Positions 33,671-45,720 of a DNA stretch of 64,000 nucleotides are shown here, one piece after another; position 1 is the first letter of the stretch; each line of letters opens with the position of its first letter. The position numbers were made by a program, and so were the translations under genes. The notes under the pieces were generated by a model. It was not told the origin of the DNA and did no database searches. It saw nothing but the letters and a program-made list of their open reading frames with translations. The stretch is from Cymbomonas tetramitiformis. Its lineage: Eukaryota; Chlorophyta; Pyramimonadophyceae; Pyramimonadales; Pyramimonadaceae. The stretch is taken from positions 1 through 64,000 of the forward strand of contig LGRX02035088.1 in assembly GCA_001247695.2 (NCBI GenBank), read 5' to 3'.

Positions 33671-34886
33671 GTATGTGCTTATCCTCGGACTGGGTGGCGC
33701 ATTGGCTACTGCGTGTCGCTCACGTCGCATATACACTGAGCCATGTCATTCAGCGAGCTCTCCTGCCCGTGCAGGCCCCGATACGTGCCATTCCCAACAC
33801 ATGCTCTCCTCGGCAGCACACGGGGGCTGTCTCGGCACCGTCAACCGGTGACGGCAAGCTGCACAGTCTGCGGAGAGGAGGCTGAGGCGAGGGCAGCTCG
33901 GGCCTCGCAGACGTTGCCACGCCCGCCGAAGACTGCGTGCCCCGTGAACCCTCCCGAGCGTGCCTCGTTGTCGTACGGGTTGAGGACGCGGCGCAACGTG
34001 GAGAAGCTTGATCCTGCGGGAATGGAATCTGCAACTGTGTCATCGATCAAGCCTCCCCCTCAAGCTTTGCCCATCAGCCTCAAGGAGAAAGTCAGGTTCC
34101 ACACTGCTCGCCCGCGCCCGCTGCCTGCCGTGACAGGCACCCGGCGGTGCCGCCCTGGGTATGGTATCCCATGCCGCAGATTGAATTCACTTGCACGGCA
34201 CCTAGTTGGTGTCTGCACCCCCCCCTGCGTGGTTTCTAGATTCTAGGTGCGACTATGCGAGAATAGAAACAGCTGATCATCGTTTGCTCCTTCTTTCCAA
34301 GCTCCCCCTCTCTCTGCCGCTCGCCTCGTCTCCAGAAGCGCTGCCCTGCTTGCTGCTTCAATGCAGGGTTGGGACTTTTGAGATTGAGCCACGTCAGCCA
34401 GCGCTTGCCTCGAAGTGAACCTGCGAGCACACTCCATCCTCCGCTTGCTTCTCTCGTGTGCTCGCCAGCGAGATGGGTCCAAGCCCCCAGCACATCTGCA
34501 GCGGAGGACAGCATGGTTGAAACCTGTGGAGGCGCGGTGCCTGGGAACACCGCTCTGGGGGTGCTGGTGCGACTCCCGTGCTGCCTGCAAATGCCCGTCT
34601 CTCTGGCTGGGTGTGCTGATGCGACTCTCATGTTCCCCTGTGCTGCCCCGCGCCCCTGCCTGCGAGACACCTCCCCGCAGTGGCATGCTAGCACTGCTGC
34701 AGGATCCCAAGCTATTCCCTCAGGTTTGCTACCCACCGTCGTCCCCGCAATTCTCCTACTCCCAAAGTTCAATCGCATGAATATCAGTCGCTCGTTCCGC
34801 TTCACGCCACCACCGCACCATTTCCAGGGTAGCGATGACAGCTCCCGCTGAGTGCCCACCACGGAGAAGCACGTGCTCGCGCACAG

Positions 34887-37800
34887 ACCTGTAGGGTGCT
34901 GCCACGAGATGGAGAGGAGAGGCGGCTGTGGGAAGAGAAAGCGGCAGACTTTGCCCGCCCTCAGTGCGTAGGAACGGTGAGAGGGCGGCGCAGGCATATG
35001 CCGAGGGCTGCAGGCACGTGCGGGGCTACGGTGAGAGGACGGCGCAGGCATATGCCGAGGGCGGCAGGAACGTGCGGGGCTACGGTGAGAGGGCGGCGCA
35101 GGCATATGCCGAGGGCTGCAAGAAGGTGCGGGCTAGGCGCAGGCATATGCCGAGGGCTGCAGAACGTCTTCGGGGCTACGGTGAGAGAGGCGGCGCAGGC
35201 ATATGCCCGAGGCGGCAGGAACGTCTTGAGGCTACGGTGAGAGAGGTCAGCGCAGGCATATGCCGAGGCTGCAGGAACGTGCGCGGGGTTACGGTGAGAG
35301 GTCGGCGCAGGCATATGCCGAGGGCTGCAGGAACGTGCGGGGCTACGGTGAGAGGCGGCGCAGGCATATGCCGAGGGCTGCAAGAGCGTGCGAGGGCTGC
35401 GGTGAAGGGCGAGCGCAGGCATATGCCGAGGGCTGCAGGAACGTGCGGGGCTACGGTGAAGGGCGAGCGCAGGCATATGCCGAGGCTGCAAGAACGTGCG
35501 AGAGCTACGGTGAGAGGGCGGCGCAGGCATATGCCGAGGAGCTGCAGAGCGCGTCTTGGGGTTACGGTGAGAGGCGAGGCGCAGGCATATGCCGAGGCAC
35601 CTGCAGAACGTCTTGAGGGCTACGGTGAGGTGGCGCAGGCATATGCCGAGGCTGCAAGAGCACGTGCGGGGCTACGGTGAGAGGGCGGCGCAGGCATATG
35701 CCGAGGGCTGCAGGAACGTGCGGGGCTACGGTGAGAGGGCGGCGCAGGCATATGCCGAGGGCTGCAGGAACGTGCGGGGCTACGGTGAGAGCGCGGCGAA
35801 GGCATATGCCGCGGGCTGCAGGAACGTCAGGGGCTACGGTGAGAGGGTGGCGCAGGCATATGCCGAGGGCTGCAGGATTGTGCGGGCCACGGTGAGAGGG
35901 CGGCGAGGCATATGCCGAGGGCTGCAAGAACGCGCGGGGCCACGTGAGAGGCTGCGCAGGCATATGCCGAGCTGCAGGATTGTGCGGGGCTACGGGTGAG
36001 AGGGCGGCGCAGGCATGGGCGCCGAGGCTGCAGCCAGGGGCTACGGGTGAGAGGTGGCGAAGCAGGCATATGCCGAGGGCTGCAGGAACGTGCGCGGGGC
36101 TACGGTGAGAGAGCCGGCGCAGGCATATGCCGAGGGCTGTGGTGGATTGTGCGGGGCTACGGTGAGAGGGCGGCGAGGCATATGCCGAGGACTGCAAGAA
36201 CGTAAGGGGGCCGCGGTGAGAGGGGGCGGCGCAGTGGCTGGGCGCCGAGGGCTGCAGGAACGTGCGGGGCTAATGGTGAGAGGGCGCGCAGGCATATGCC
36301 GAGGGCTGCAGGAACGTCAGGGGCTACGTGTGAGAGGGCGGCGCAGGCATATGCCGAGGGGCTGCAGGAACGTGCGGGGCTACGGTGAGGACGCAGGCAT
36401 ATGCCGAGGGCTGCAGGAACGCAGGCGGGGCTACGTGGTGAGAGGGGCGGCGCAGGCATTTGCCGAGGGCTGCAGTGGAACGTGCGGGGCTACGGTGAGA
36501 GGGGCGGCGCAGGCATATGCCGAGGGCTGCAGGAACGTAAGGGCCACGGTGAGAGGGCTGGGCGCAGGCATATGCCGAGGGCTGCAGGAACGGCGGGCTA
36601 CAGTGAGAGGGCGGCGCAGGCATATGCCGAGGGCTGCAGGAACGTGCGGGGCTAATGTGTGAGAGGGCTGGCGCAGGCATACATGCTTTAGGCTGCAGGA
36701 ACGCAGCGGGCTAGGCGCAGGCATATTCCGAGGCTGCAAGAACGGCGGGGCCACGGTGAGAGGGCGGCGCAGGCATATGCCGAGGGCTGCAGGAACGTGC
36801 GGGGCTACGGTGAGAGGGCGGCGCAGGCATATGCCGAGGGCTGCAAGAACGTTTGGGTGATGAAGCCTGCCGCAAAGTCCCGCGGCCGCAACATTCACCT
36901 GTTCAACAACATCCAGGCGATCCAGGTTCGCCTCATATACCACCGAGCCTCGATCACTAGAGCGTTGCGATCCTGACCTGGTCGCTAAGACCTTCGTCAC
37001 CTTGCAGGTCACCAGGGTCATTGCCCACTCGGCTTTCCAGTCACCGCGGCGATGCCTAGCCAGGCTTCGCGGTCACCTTGGCCGCTTTTAGTCACCTCGC
37101 CGGTGTTGAATGCGGGCTGTCGAGTGCCCGGAGGAATGCGCAGGCTCTGCTGGCTCGCTCGAGCATGCTGCACATGGCGCGCGCCTGCAACCGCAGCGGT
37201 GACTGGGCAAGGATGGCGCAGATGCATGCTCAATGGAAGCCTCCAACTGCATCGAATAAGACGGTGACACATCGGCCGCGTGCTGCCCTCCTCTGACACA
37301 TCAGCGTCTAGCACATTGCCCATTGCCCATTGCCCATTGCCCTCCTGTGACACATCAGCGTCTCGCACATTGCCCATTGCCTACTGCCCTCCCCTGACAC
37401 ATTGGCACCCATCTTTCTCGCCTTCTCTGAATTCGCAGGTGCTGCCAGGCTATTACACAGGCGAGCCTCATGTGTGAGAGGCTGAGCTTGTTGAAGGCCA
37501 ACCCTGCTTCAAACTGGTTTGATTCAATGATGCATAGTTGCTCGTTGAATGGCTGCTCTCAGAGGGGGGCCGCCCGCGGCTTTCAGAGGGGGGCGGGCAA
37601 TGAGCAGGAGTCTGCGGCGCTGGAGCACTGGGTGGTTCAGAAGTATATTGAGCGTCCGCTCACCCCGCACAAGCGGAAGCTGGACATCCGCCAGGTCAGC
37701 AGACATCTCACAACCAACTTATCTCATGCTCAGATCTTGGCAGGTTGTCAGACCGCCGGCGAGATTTCCCTCGAACCGCAAAGAAGAAAAAAAATCCCTC

Positions 37801-39725
37801 TGCCGCCTCCTGTGATCTGCAGAGAGGGCGCCTTGCCGGAGGGCTTCGAGCCATCGCGGGCGTGCATCGCTGGCATCTCAGCCACCAGCATGGTAACCTG
37901 ATGGGCTGATGCCAGGGGGAGCACGGAGTGGTGCGGAGGGTGGTGCAGTGGGTACTGGTGACAGACCTAGAGCCACTGGTGGTGTATGTTTATCGCGACT
38001 GCTATGTCAGATTCTGTGCTGAGGACTATAGCATGGAAAACTTGGGCAATCTCTACTCTCATCTCACTAATAACAGCATCGCGAAGAATAGCAAAGATTT
38101 TCAGCGCTCCTGCTTAGGTCCGTCATCTCATTCCCCGCCCGGCCCTAGCCCCTCCGCTCCCTCGTCATTCCCCGGGCCCCAGCCCCTCCGTCCCCTCGGC
38201 CACTTGTCTACATCACTCCCTGTAATCAACTACCGGCCGCTCACCCATTCTCCCCCCAGCGCCTCGTCCCTCCGCGCCAACCTGATTTGCGCATCCACTT
38301 CCCCATCCGTGAGCCCGTCCTGAACCCTAGGCGTTGGATACCTGAGCGCCTGAACCGAGACTAAGGATAAGATGCTTCTGGTTGCCACGTGTCGTAGTGC
38401 GCGCAGCGTTCAGATTACGAGGGGCGTGACTGATGGCGCAGGGGAGCTCAATATGTGGGAGTGGCAACAGCTCAAAGCGTACCTTGAGGTAGGGAGAGCC
38501 ACTTACTCGTGCTTTCAGCTCACACTTTGTGCCACTGCCCCTTGACGCCCGTACTTTTGTTGGGATCGGTACCATCCGGGGCGGGCTCTGCGGGGCTCCC
38601 TGTGGCCCCCTTGCAAGCCCCGACAAGTGCACATCACCGCTTGGTGCTCCACCCTCTAGCATCGACTTCTCAGTGCTCCCCCGCGCGAGTGCAAGCGTGT
38701 CCCCGTCCACGGTGCACTGCTGAGGCTGCATTACGCTGGCGCCGGGAGAATGCCGTCGCCACCGGGAATGTGTGACATTCACGAGGCATTTCGCAGGGAG
38801 TGTCATCGAGCACCCCTGGAGGGTATCTCGTGAGCCGAGAGGGGTCTCCTGCAGAGTACTGGATCAATTATTGATCATCCGACGAGTCGTGATGCGCATG
38901 TATTCCCCTGTGTGCTCCTGTACACCTTTGGATCTGCGGGCGCTGCTCGCCAATGCAGCAAGGAAACTTGGTCTATGCTGGGATCCCCCCAGGGCAAGAA
39001 GGTCTGCCACGTGGCTAGAGCACGTGCAGGCGATGGCACCGCAACAGCGACGAACGGCGCCGGTTGAAATTGCGTGGAGGATTGGCGGCGCTGGGTACGC
39101 CTAGCAGACGGTTCCAGCGGAGGCAAGGAGGTTTGTTGGCGCGAGGGGGATGTGGGGATGGAGGGGGCTTGGGCGCAGGAGCAAGGGCACGAGAATGCGT
39201 GGGAGGAGCGCATCGCGCCCGCCATGCGTAATATCGTGCTGAGCGTCATGCAGACGGTGCAGGACACAGTCGAGCCTAGACGCAACAGCTTCGAGCTGTA
39301 TGGCTTCGACTTTCTCCTGGATGAGCGGCTGGGCACGTGGCTGCTGGAGGTGAACAGCAGCCCCTGCCTGGAGCACAGCACCGCCATCACGGCCAAGCTC
39401 TGCTCTCAGATGGCAGACGACCTGATCAAGGTGGGCCTAATGCCCGCCCCCGCCCAATGAGGCGCCCGAGGTGGTAGATGTCCAATCAGATGCCCGATGC
39501 AGTTGCCTTTCAATGGGATCTGTGCGCCCTAAGCCTAAACGAGTTGATTGGAGGTCATTGGGAGGGTTCGAGGCTGGATGTGGGGGTGAGCGCCCGCAGG
39601 TGGTGGTAGATCAAGCAGGGCATCGTTGCGGTCAGCCGGAAGCTGCAGATAACGGCGGCTGGGAGCTCATATATAGAGGCAACCCCGAGCCATTCAGGTT
39701 GGCCATCCACCGAGGGCCTCTATGA
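34887..39725 (+). CDS. tubulin tyrosine ligase-like protein (TTLL3/8 type), 5' part not resolved
   Basis: ATP-dependent ligase family that adds amino acids (glycine in the TTLL3/8 branch) to tubulin in cilia and flagella. Exons, all GT-AG and phase-consistent: about 34,887-34,976; 36,848-36,925; 37,608-37,694; 37,949-38,117; 38,442-38,488; 39,179-39,430; 39,600-39,725. Readable motifs in order: NVWVMKPAAKSRGR, WVVQKYIERPL, KLDIRQ/WVLVTD, YRDCYVRF, HLTNNSIAKN, NMWEWQQLKAYL, SFELYGFDFLLDE, WLLEVNSSP, TAKLCSQM, and GGWELIYRGNP at the end. The nucleotide-, Mg- and substrate-binding Lys, Asp, Glu and Asn residues are all present, so the gene looks functional. The TGA at 39,458 lies in an intron. 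Upstream exons are missing from my model, and the last exon could splice further at 39,697. Confidence 0.85.
34977..36847 (+). repeat. 54-bp minisatellite filling a TTLL intron
   Basis: About 34 copies of a 54-bp unit. Each typical unit has a 37-bp part beginning GTGAGAG and ending GGGCTGCAG, and a 17-bp part GAACGTGCGGGGCTACG. The array starts at the donor of the exon ending 34,976 and ends at the acceptor (GGGCTGCAAG) of the exon starting 36,848. Every unit therefore carries donor-like and acceptor-like sequences. Several units have small indels. Confidence 0.93.
37285..37400. repeat. short repeats in a TTLL intron
   Basis: GCCCATT units and two or three copies of CTGACACATCAGCGTCT within intron 36,926-37,607. 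Confidence 0.75.
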
Positions 39726-41290
39726 GATTGGCAGTCGCCGATCCGCGGGCTACATCCTGTGGTACACACGTGCATTGCCGATGTGATTTCATCTGGTGTG
39801 AGTTCGGTCCAATGGGATCGGACGTTGTGACAGGGAACCAGCTGTCGTAGAGGACCCACGGAGCCGTGGAATGCTGTCCGTGACCGGGAAGGCACTGCAG
39901 CTGCAAGATGCAGAGGCAGAGGCTGCGCACGTTGCTGCACGGGTTCGTATACCGCGGAAACCAACCGGAAAAGTGTCAGGCGTGCCTGATGTGTCCGTGG
40001 AGGACCATCATATGCAAGTTCTAAACCAGTTCTCATTTGCAATGAACATGGGGGTTTAGTAAATTAGAAGTCGGTGCTCATGTGCATCCGATGGGTATGG
40101 GGAATGCTTGGCACAGCTAAAGAAGGTGGAGCAGCTTAAGCTGCAAGAGGAAATGACGTATAAGAATGCAAATCAGTGGAAAATCATGGAAGATATAAAC
40201 GATTCAGACCAGCCCCTCACTAAAAGCAAACCCGCGCCAAATGGTGGGTCCTGGACCCGAATCACATGTTGCATATGTGATGAAATCTTAAACGTGAGAG
40301 GGTGCAGTTATTATGCAGTGCAAAGAGGGGCTTTGATGAGCAGCAACAATGCGAATACAACGTGGCTTCGCTTTGAAATGCCCGTATTCATGTGGCTTCC
40401 CTTTGAAGTGCCGTATTCATGTGGCTTCGCTTTGAAGTGACCGTATTCATGTGGCTTCGCTTTGAAGTGACCGTATTCATGTGGCTTCGCAGGTTTTCGT
40501 GTTAGAAGTCGGTCCAGGTGCCAAACCACTGCACATGTGGGTTTCAAGCACCTAGAGGCAGCGCTTGCATCCAGCCATGCAATGAGAAACGTGGATTCCG
40601 TTTTAAATATATGCTCAGGTGGCAAGCAGGTGACCTCGTCACCTTACCGCCGAATGAGACCACTGGCTGTTTGACATGTGCTGCCAAATGAGTTCAGCAG
40701 ATACACATATGCACGAGATATTGAAGCTTCAAAGATAGTACATGCATGTGTTGGATATACTGAGTGTTAGGCGATTGAGGCCCTATGAGAGGCAAGGCAG
40801 TCAAAACCCTACAAGATGCATGCTTTATTTCTAGGGTGCGGCGCGCCTCTGACCCCATGGTGCACCGATGGTGCCTCGGTGATACATCCACGATGCTCCC
40901 GACGTGTGCCTTCGACTCTCCCAAGGAAGGTGACCGTAGGGGCGTCTACTTGGTGGTCGCTGGGGCCAAGATGGGCCCACGATGGGCGAAAGAACCAATG
41001 ACGACCCATGCATCCTAAGATCTTTCTCATAGCGCAATAAAATCAGATATTCCAATTGATCTAGCGACTTGAGTAAAACTGTAGTCAGAATCTATTGAAT
41101 CTTACGTACTAATTTACCCAGGGCTCCAAACGGATGGGCATGTGGTGGGGATATCATACAAATATTTCAAAATCCATCATGAAAGTATCATGAACAGTGA
41201 AATCAAGGACGCATTCTCATCAAAGACCCAATCTCGTGTGTTTAAAAGCACGCGCGACAGACATACTCTCGTCTGACAACACGACAACCC
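39726..41290. other. stretch downstream of TTLL without recognised genes
   Basis: Contains four 30-bp units around GTGGCTTCGCTTTGAAGTGA at about 40,366-40,490. No coding region supported; the first few hundred bases may be 3' untranslated region or a further TTLL exon. Confidence 0.5.
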
Positions 41291-41327
41291 TCTCCTGCAT
41301 TCTTGTGTTTCTCCTTCGATCGAAGTT

Positions 41328-41567
41328 ATGCAGAATATGAATGTGAATACCGCTTGGTTAGACGTAGAGCCAGCTCCATACGTGCCTCAAGCACAAAGTG
41401 TTCCGCCCAACCAAACGTACACGAAACTCAACGACTACAATTTTGAAAGCGCGTCAGGTGTGCGTGTGGGCCAAAGGATGAACGGGCACTCCAATTGTAG
41501 CAGTTTCAATAGTTATAATAAATCCCCGTCGACGCCGTTCTCGAATCGAGTTGGGAGTGCGCCATAA
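41328..41567 (+). CDS. small unknown ORF (79 aa)
   Basis: Begins MQNMNVNTAWLDVEPAPYVP and ends NRVGSAP. The ATG follows a TTTAAAAG TATA-like element (about 41,240) and a CT-rich leader, which gives a plausible promoter and start. The protein is rich in Asn, Ser and Pro with no known domain. It lies just upstream of the broken coding remnant at 41,740-42,712 and could be related to it. Confidence 0.35.
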   Translation: MQNMNVNTAWLDVEPAPYVPQAQSVPPNQTYTKLNDYNFESASGVRVGQRMNGHSNCSSFNSYNKSPSTPFSNRVGSAP

Positions 41568-41739
41568 TTTGGCTTGCCTAGTAGGAGTTCCAATGTCGTT
41601 GGGGATAAAACAAATATGTGTGGCACTCGTGCGATGCAGTATCTCATTGACGTTCTTTATAATTTATAATATATAAACACGCTTAAGCGTGTACAAAAAC
41701 CGAATAGTGTCGTAGGCCAAAACAAAAGAACTTCCAAGT

Positions 41740-42712
41740 CTACCAACCGACATCTTTCGCAAGCTTCACGAGTTCGTCAAGGTTAAGTTTCTGAGCATGT
41801 CACGGCGAAATTGGCTATGTCCTGGGCGCACGGAGGAGCCAAGGCTGTGTTGCCGCGAACAATTACACGGGAGACTGGTGTCAAGTTCAAAGACGGCAAA
41901 GTGACTTTCGTTTGGGGCGTGATAGTATAATGACGACTTCCTCCATGCTGAAGACACTCACTTCCGGTTCCACCTCAACGACTGGGATCTCGCCTCGCAA
42001 GATATGATCAACGTGAAAAAGGCGTCCAAGCTGGAAGACCCCGAAGACTTCAGCATATCACTTGAAGAGCTTCAGAATTTCAACTCCTTGGTGTGCCAAT
42101 TTTGTTTCCAGTGTCTGTTCAACCGAGTACAGCTGTGAAAAATTCCCACATAACCTTGAAACATTGTAGTGTTGCATTAAACACCACGAGTTCCGAGTTT
42201 CGGTCTGAACAAGCGTTTATGTTTGTTGGCTTTCAGGAAATCGATACTGAAGATGCAACGAAAAAAATTGTCGGTACGTCTATTTGAAGCGGGTTGGTCA
42301 AGAGCCCCCGGAGATTCACCGGTTCGTAAAACGCCCGATGCTAGACGCTTCGGAGGGGATCAGTTTTCAAGTTTTGCGAATCGACACCGCTACGAAAGGC
42401 AACGAATGCATGGATGTGCTGTTTGGAACACTCCCCATCATGGACAACCCAGATGGAATAAAGGTTTCATCACTTCTCGACACGTACCGCACAACACAGA
42501 TTGGAACGTCTGTCGTTCGCAGCGTCGTACCGTGTTCAGTGCACGAGTCTTGACTCAATTTTCACGATTGGCAACAAACACTACTGTCGGAAGGATTTGG
42601 CGAAACCACCTCGCGTGCGGCCTGGTTACACTACGGATCCTTCTGGTCTCAGTCCACCAATTTGTGACGATGTATCAAAGGAGTTTCGTAACATATAGGC
42701 ATCCGAAAAATC
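41740..42712 (+). pseudogene. decayed coding remnant of unknown origin
   Basis: Protein-like segments follow one another in changing frames: KLAMSWAHGGAKAVLPRTIT, then FRFHLNDWDLASQDM and DPEDFSISLEELQNF, then FMFVGFQEIDTEDA, PPEIHRFVKRPMLDASEG, CMDVLFGTLPIMDNPDG, and finally IFTIGNKHYCRKDLAKPP. The composition is ordinary globular protein. Stops and at least three frame changes break it. I do not recognise the family; a viral or transposon origin is possible but unsupported. Confidence 0.45.
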
Positions 42713-43770
42713 GCGAAGACGAGGAACGCGATTATATGCACACGCCAACTAGATTCGGCAGTTTGAGGGGAAAAGGTCTCCTTTAGAAAATGCTCATAGG
42801 GAGTAAAAGACACTATAGGTGTCCGCTCTTCAGAGCTTCGCCAAACAGTCATCGCGTTGCGAGATGTGCGAGTCACATCTCCGCTCCAAACGTGCGGCGC
42901 CTTGCTCTTCAAGCAGGCCGTCTTTTGGTAGATTTCCCCATTGGAAGGTATAGCGGGGATACCTAGATAAAGTCACATCCTTAACAAAAAATTGCACCTT
43001 CGCTTGTCCACGCAATCGGTCAGTCCAAGGAACTTTATGTTTCATCATGGTATCGCTGCTCGTACCCACCTTGCTCGAGCGTTTCTTTTTCTAGGTTTTA
43101 GAAGATATTTACTGCGTTCACTCAGATCTAGCAAAGATTCGGTTCGGATCAGCTTTTCGGATTCGGATATTTGCAGCTCGCGTGGTCGATCTTTGGTGGA
43201 ACCTCGTAAACTCTTCGATAGACGCATCGAGAGCCAATGAAAGTGGCAACTCCGGGCTTGCGTTGGGCCTAGGCTGGGCCAACTTTGGGCTTATAGCTTG
43301 GCCTGAGCGTGGGCTGAGCGTGGGCTAGTCATCGCCCTGACATGGTCCGAAGTGGCCCTCGCGTTGGGCAGGTGCTGCCTCACCCTATAAATAATGTGCA
43401 TGCAAATTCAGGTTGTACTTTTGGGCTACACATGGCGCGTACATCTTGGCTTGCTGTGGACTTTAGGCTTTCGCACACGTAGCTTTGGGAGTCCTGGTAT
43501 AAGGTTCGGGTTTGATGGACACATATCGCATACACGACAGTAAGTAATCCATAACAACTAAATGGGATCCATACTTTTAACCCGCTCAACGCGTTCCATG
43601 TCCCGCTGGTACTATGCCGGCAACCTGTGACAATTCATGCTCCGATTAAGTCGGTAACATACACAATATGCAACCTCCGGCAAACTCTGTTGACGCTGAT
43701 CCTGGTAATCGTTTTTTTATTGATGCGTGATCTTCGTTGCTTCAAGCACAGGTAAACGAAGTATTAAATT
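42713..43770. other. stretch with weak minus-strand coding traces
   Basis: Minus-strand segments at about 43,227-43,045 (SEKLIRTESLLDLSERSKYL) and 43,069-42,832 (VQFFVKDVTLSRYPRYTFQW) look protein-like but lie in different frames. 43,240-43,340 is made of GGGCT-type repeats. Nothing can be named. Confidence 0.35.
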
Positions 43771-43771
43771 C

Positions 43772-43945
43772 ATTTGCTTACGCGCATTCCACCATTTAAA
43801 TCATTTGCCTACGCGCATTCCGCCAGTAAACTCATTTGCCTACGCGCATTCCACATTAAAATAATTTGCCTACGCGCATTCCACCATTAAATTTATTTGC
43901 CTACGCGCATTCTACCATATATGGCATTTGCCTACGCGCACTGCA
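43772..43945. repeat. about 30-bp tandem repeat, six copies
   Basis: Units around TCATTTGCCTACGCGCATTC followed by CACCATTAAA; the CTACGCGCATTCC core is the most conserved part. Confidence 0.92.
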
Positions 43946-44629
43946 AATATATTCCTACAAATAACCCACGTCCATGCTCATGCACGATGCGCATTTGATT
44001 CAGCACGTTCGGCATTGGAGAGGTACCGATGTTTGTTAAGGATTACACGTCAACACCATTATCGTCGTTGTGACGTTAATCGTATGTATCGTAAGCCGGA
44101 ATGACCTTAGCTCGGAGTGGACGTGGCATGCACGATCGATTATACCGTGGTCCGGATTACGCGCGTCGAAGTGCAGCATAGCCGTTGCGTTGAGGCGCAG
44201 CCGCCTAGCCGTTGCCTAACCGTGATTGCTGTCGTTTTTTTTACATTTCTGTCGTTTTTCGCAGATTTTGCATATATTTAGTAGATATGTACCTTGAGCC
44301 GGATCACAAATCGCTTATGAAGATATGCGAGAAGCCAGCGGCGTTGTCATGCCGAAGAGGCGCATAGTTGTAAAAGGTAAATCGGGCGTATTTGAACAGG
44401 ACCCTTGGATAATAAGGATCTGACTAAATCTACGATTTTGAAGCCGTAATGGACCTGTGTGTGTAGCCCTAACTGGAGACAGCGATGTAACCGTGTAAGA
44501 ATTAATAGTGTTGCCCCGAGTTCATGAATGTAGTGATACTTTCCCAGATTACGATTTAACGTCGTCGACGGCATGCGATCATAGAAAATCAATCTTCAGT
44601 TTGACGAAAACGCTTACCGTACTCCGTAA

Positions 44630-45577
44630 CAAGGAGCGGTATCGAGTTTTGAAATCAATATCGACGAGTATAAGAAAGCTATCGATCGATAACGATAACT
44701 AAGAATACTGATGACTACCGATGCCCTATCGTCCGATACCGATAACTGCAAAAATGTTATCGATCGATATAAATACCTGCAAAAATGTTATCGACCGATA
44801 TGAATATCAAAATTCCAATTTTCAACTATCGATATATCGATATTGGAAGAGACACCACTGCAAGAAATGAATATCAACCTCTATTAAATACAAATACAAA
44901 TCATAAAATCTATCAGCTTTGAGCTATTGCGAGCTCCAAGCGCAGGTGTCATTGCAGCTGTGGGAGGTGTGCTCTTGGGCTTCCAGTCAGCCGCACATGC
45001 GTCACGCGCCCAAGTGATAACCAGGTGATAACGGCAGGTCCGTGCGATGGGGTTTAAAGGGCCCATGTTAGCCCGTAATGTTGTTTGAGAACACACCTAA
45101 ATCCAATGAAAATAATACATGCAACTAGCCTAAGATATATATCAATCGATCGTTCCTGGTATGAATCGATCCTGGGATTGATTCATGAGAGGTTTTCACT
45201 GGACGATGCAAGACGATTCAGTGCAAGATCGCAGTGATAGTGACAGCGACGATAGTGATAGTCGCTTCGCCGTTCTCGCCGCAATACGCTCGGAATGGCC
45301 CAATATGTCGATATCGACCTTGACCCTTCTCGATATGTCGATAACCTTTTTAGCAAAAATAATATCGACCGATACCAATAACTACGAAAATCCTATCGAC
45401 CGATACCGATAACTGCAAAGTTGTTATCGCCCGATACCGTCATTCTCAAAAATGTTATCGATATACGATATGGTATCCGCGTTATTGCGATGTTTTTATC
45501 GATATATACGATATATACGACATTCCCGATATATCGAGTTATTTATCGAGTTGTCGAGTTATCGATACCGCTCCTTG
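44630..45577. mobile_element. hAT-type non-autonomous element (948 bp)
   Basis: Perfect 16-bp terminal inverted repeats CAAGGAGCGGTATCGA and an exact 8-bp duplication CTCCGTAA at 44,622-44,629 and 45,578-45,585. Both ends are followed inward by many CGATCGATA / TATCGATA motifs, as expected for subterminal transposase-binding repeats. The interior holds only a short open frame (MQDDSVQDRSDSDSDDSDSR, from about 45,208) of unknown meaning. A similar terminus (CAAGGCCGGGTATCGAAG) at about 60,264 may mark a second, decayed copy. Confidence 0.88.
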
Positions 45578-45609
45578 CTCCGTAACCCGGAATCACAAAT
45601 CGGAATATA

Positions 45610-45720
45610 TCCATGTATCTATGTATCTACGTATCTACGTATCTATGTATCTATGTATCTACACACACGCACACACACACAAACGCGCGCGCACGCACAC
45701 ACGCACACACGCATATATAT
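45610..45720. repeat. GTATCTAC/T and CA microsatellite
   Basis: Runs of ATGTATCT and ACGTATCT followed by a CA-rich run. Confidence 0.9.

Noticed and set aside
34928..36662. Several long overlapping open frames on both strands
   Set aside because: They are translations of the 54-bp repeat, open in many frames only because the unit is a multiple of three and lacks stops. They lie in an intron.
39458..39460. Stop codon of the TTLL gene
   Set aside because: The conserved C-terminus continues at 39,600 after a good GT-AG intron with matching phase, so this TGA is intronic.
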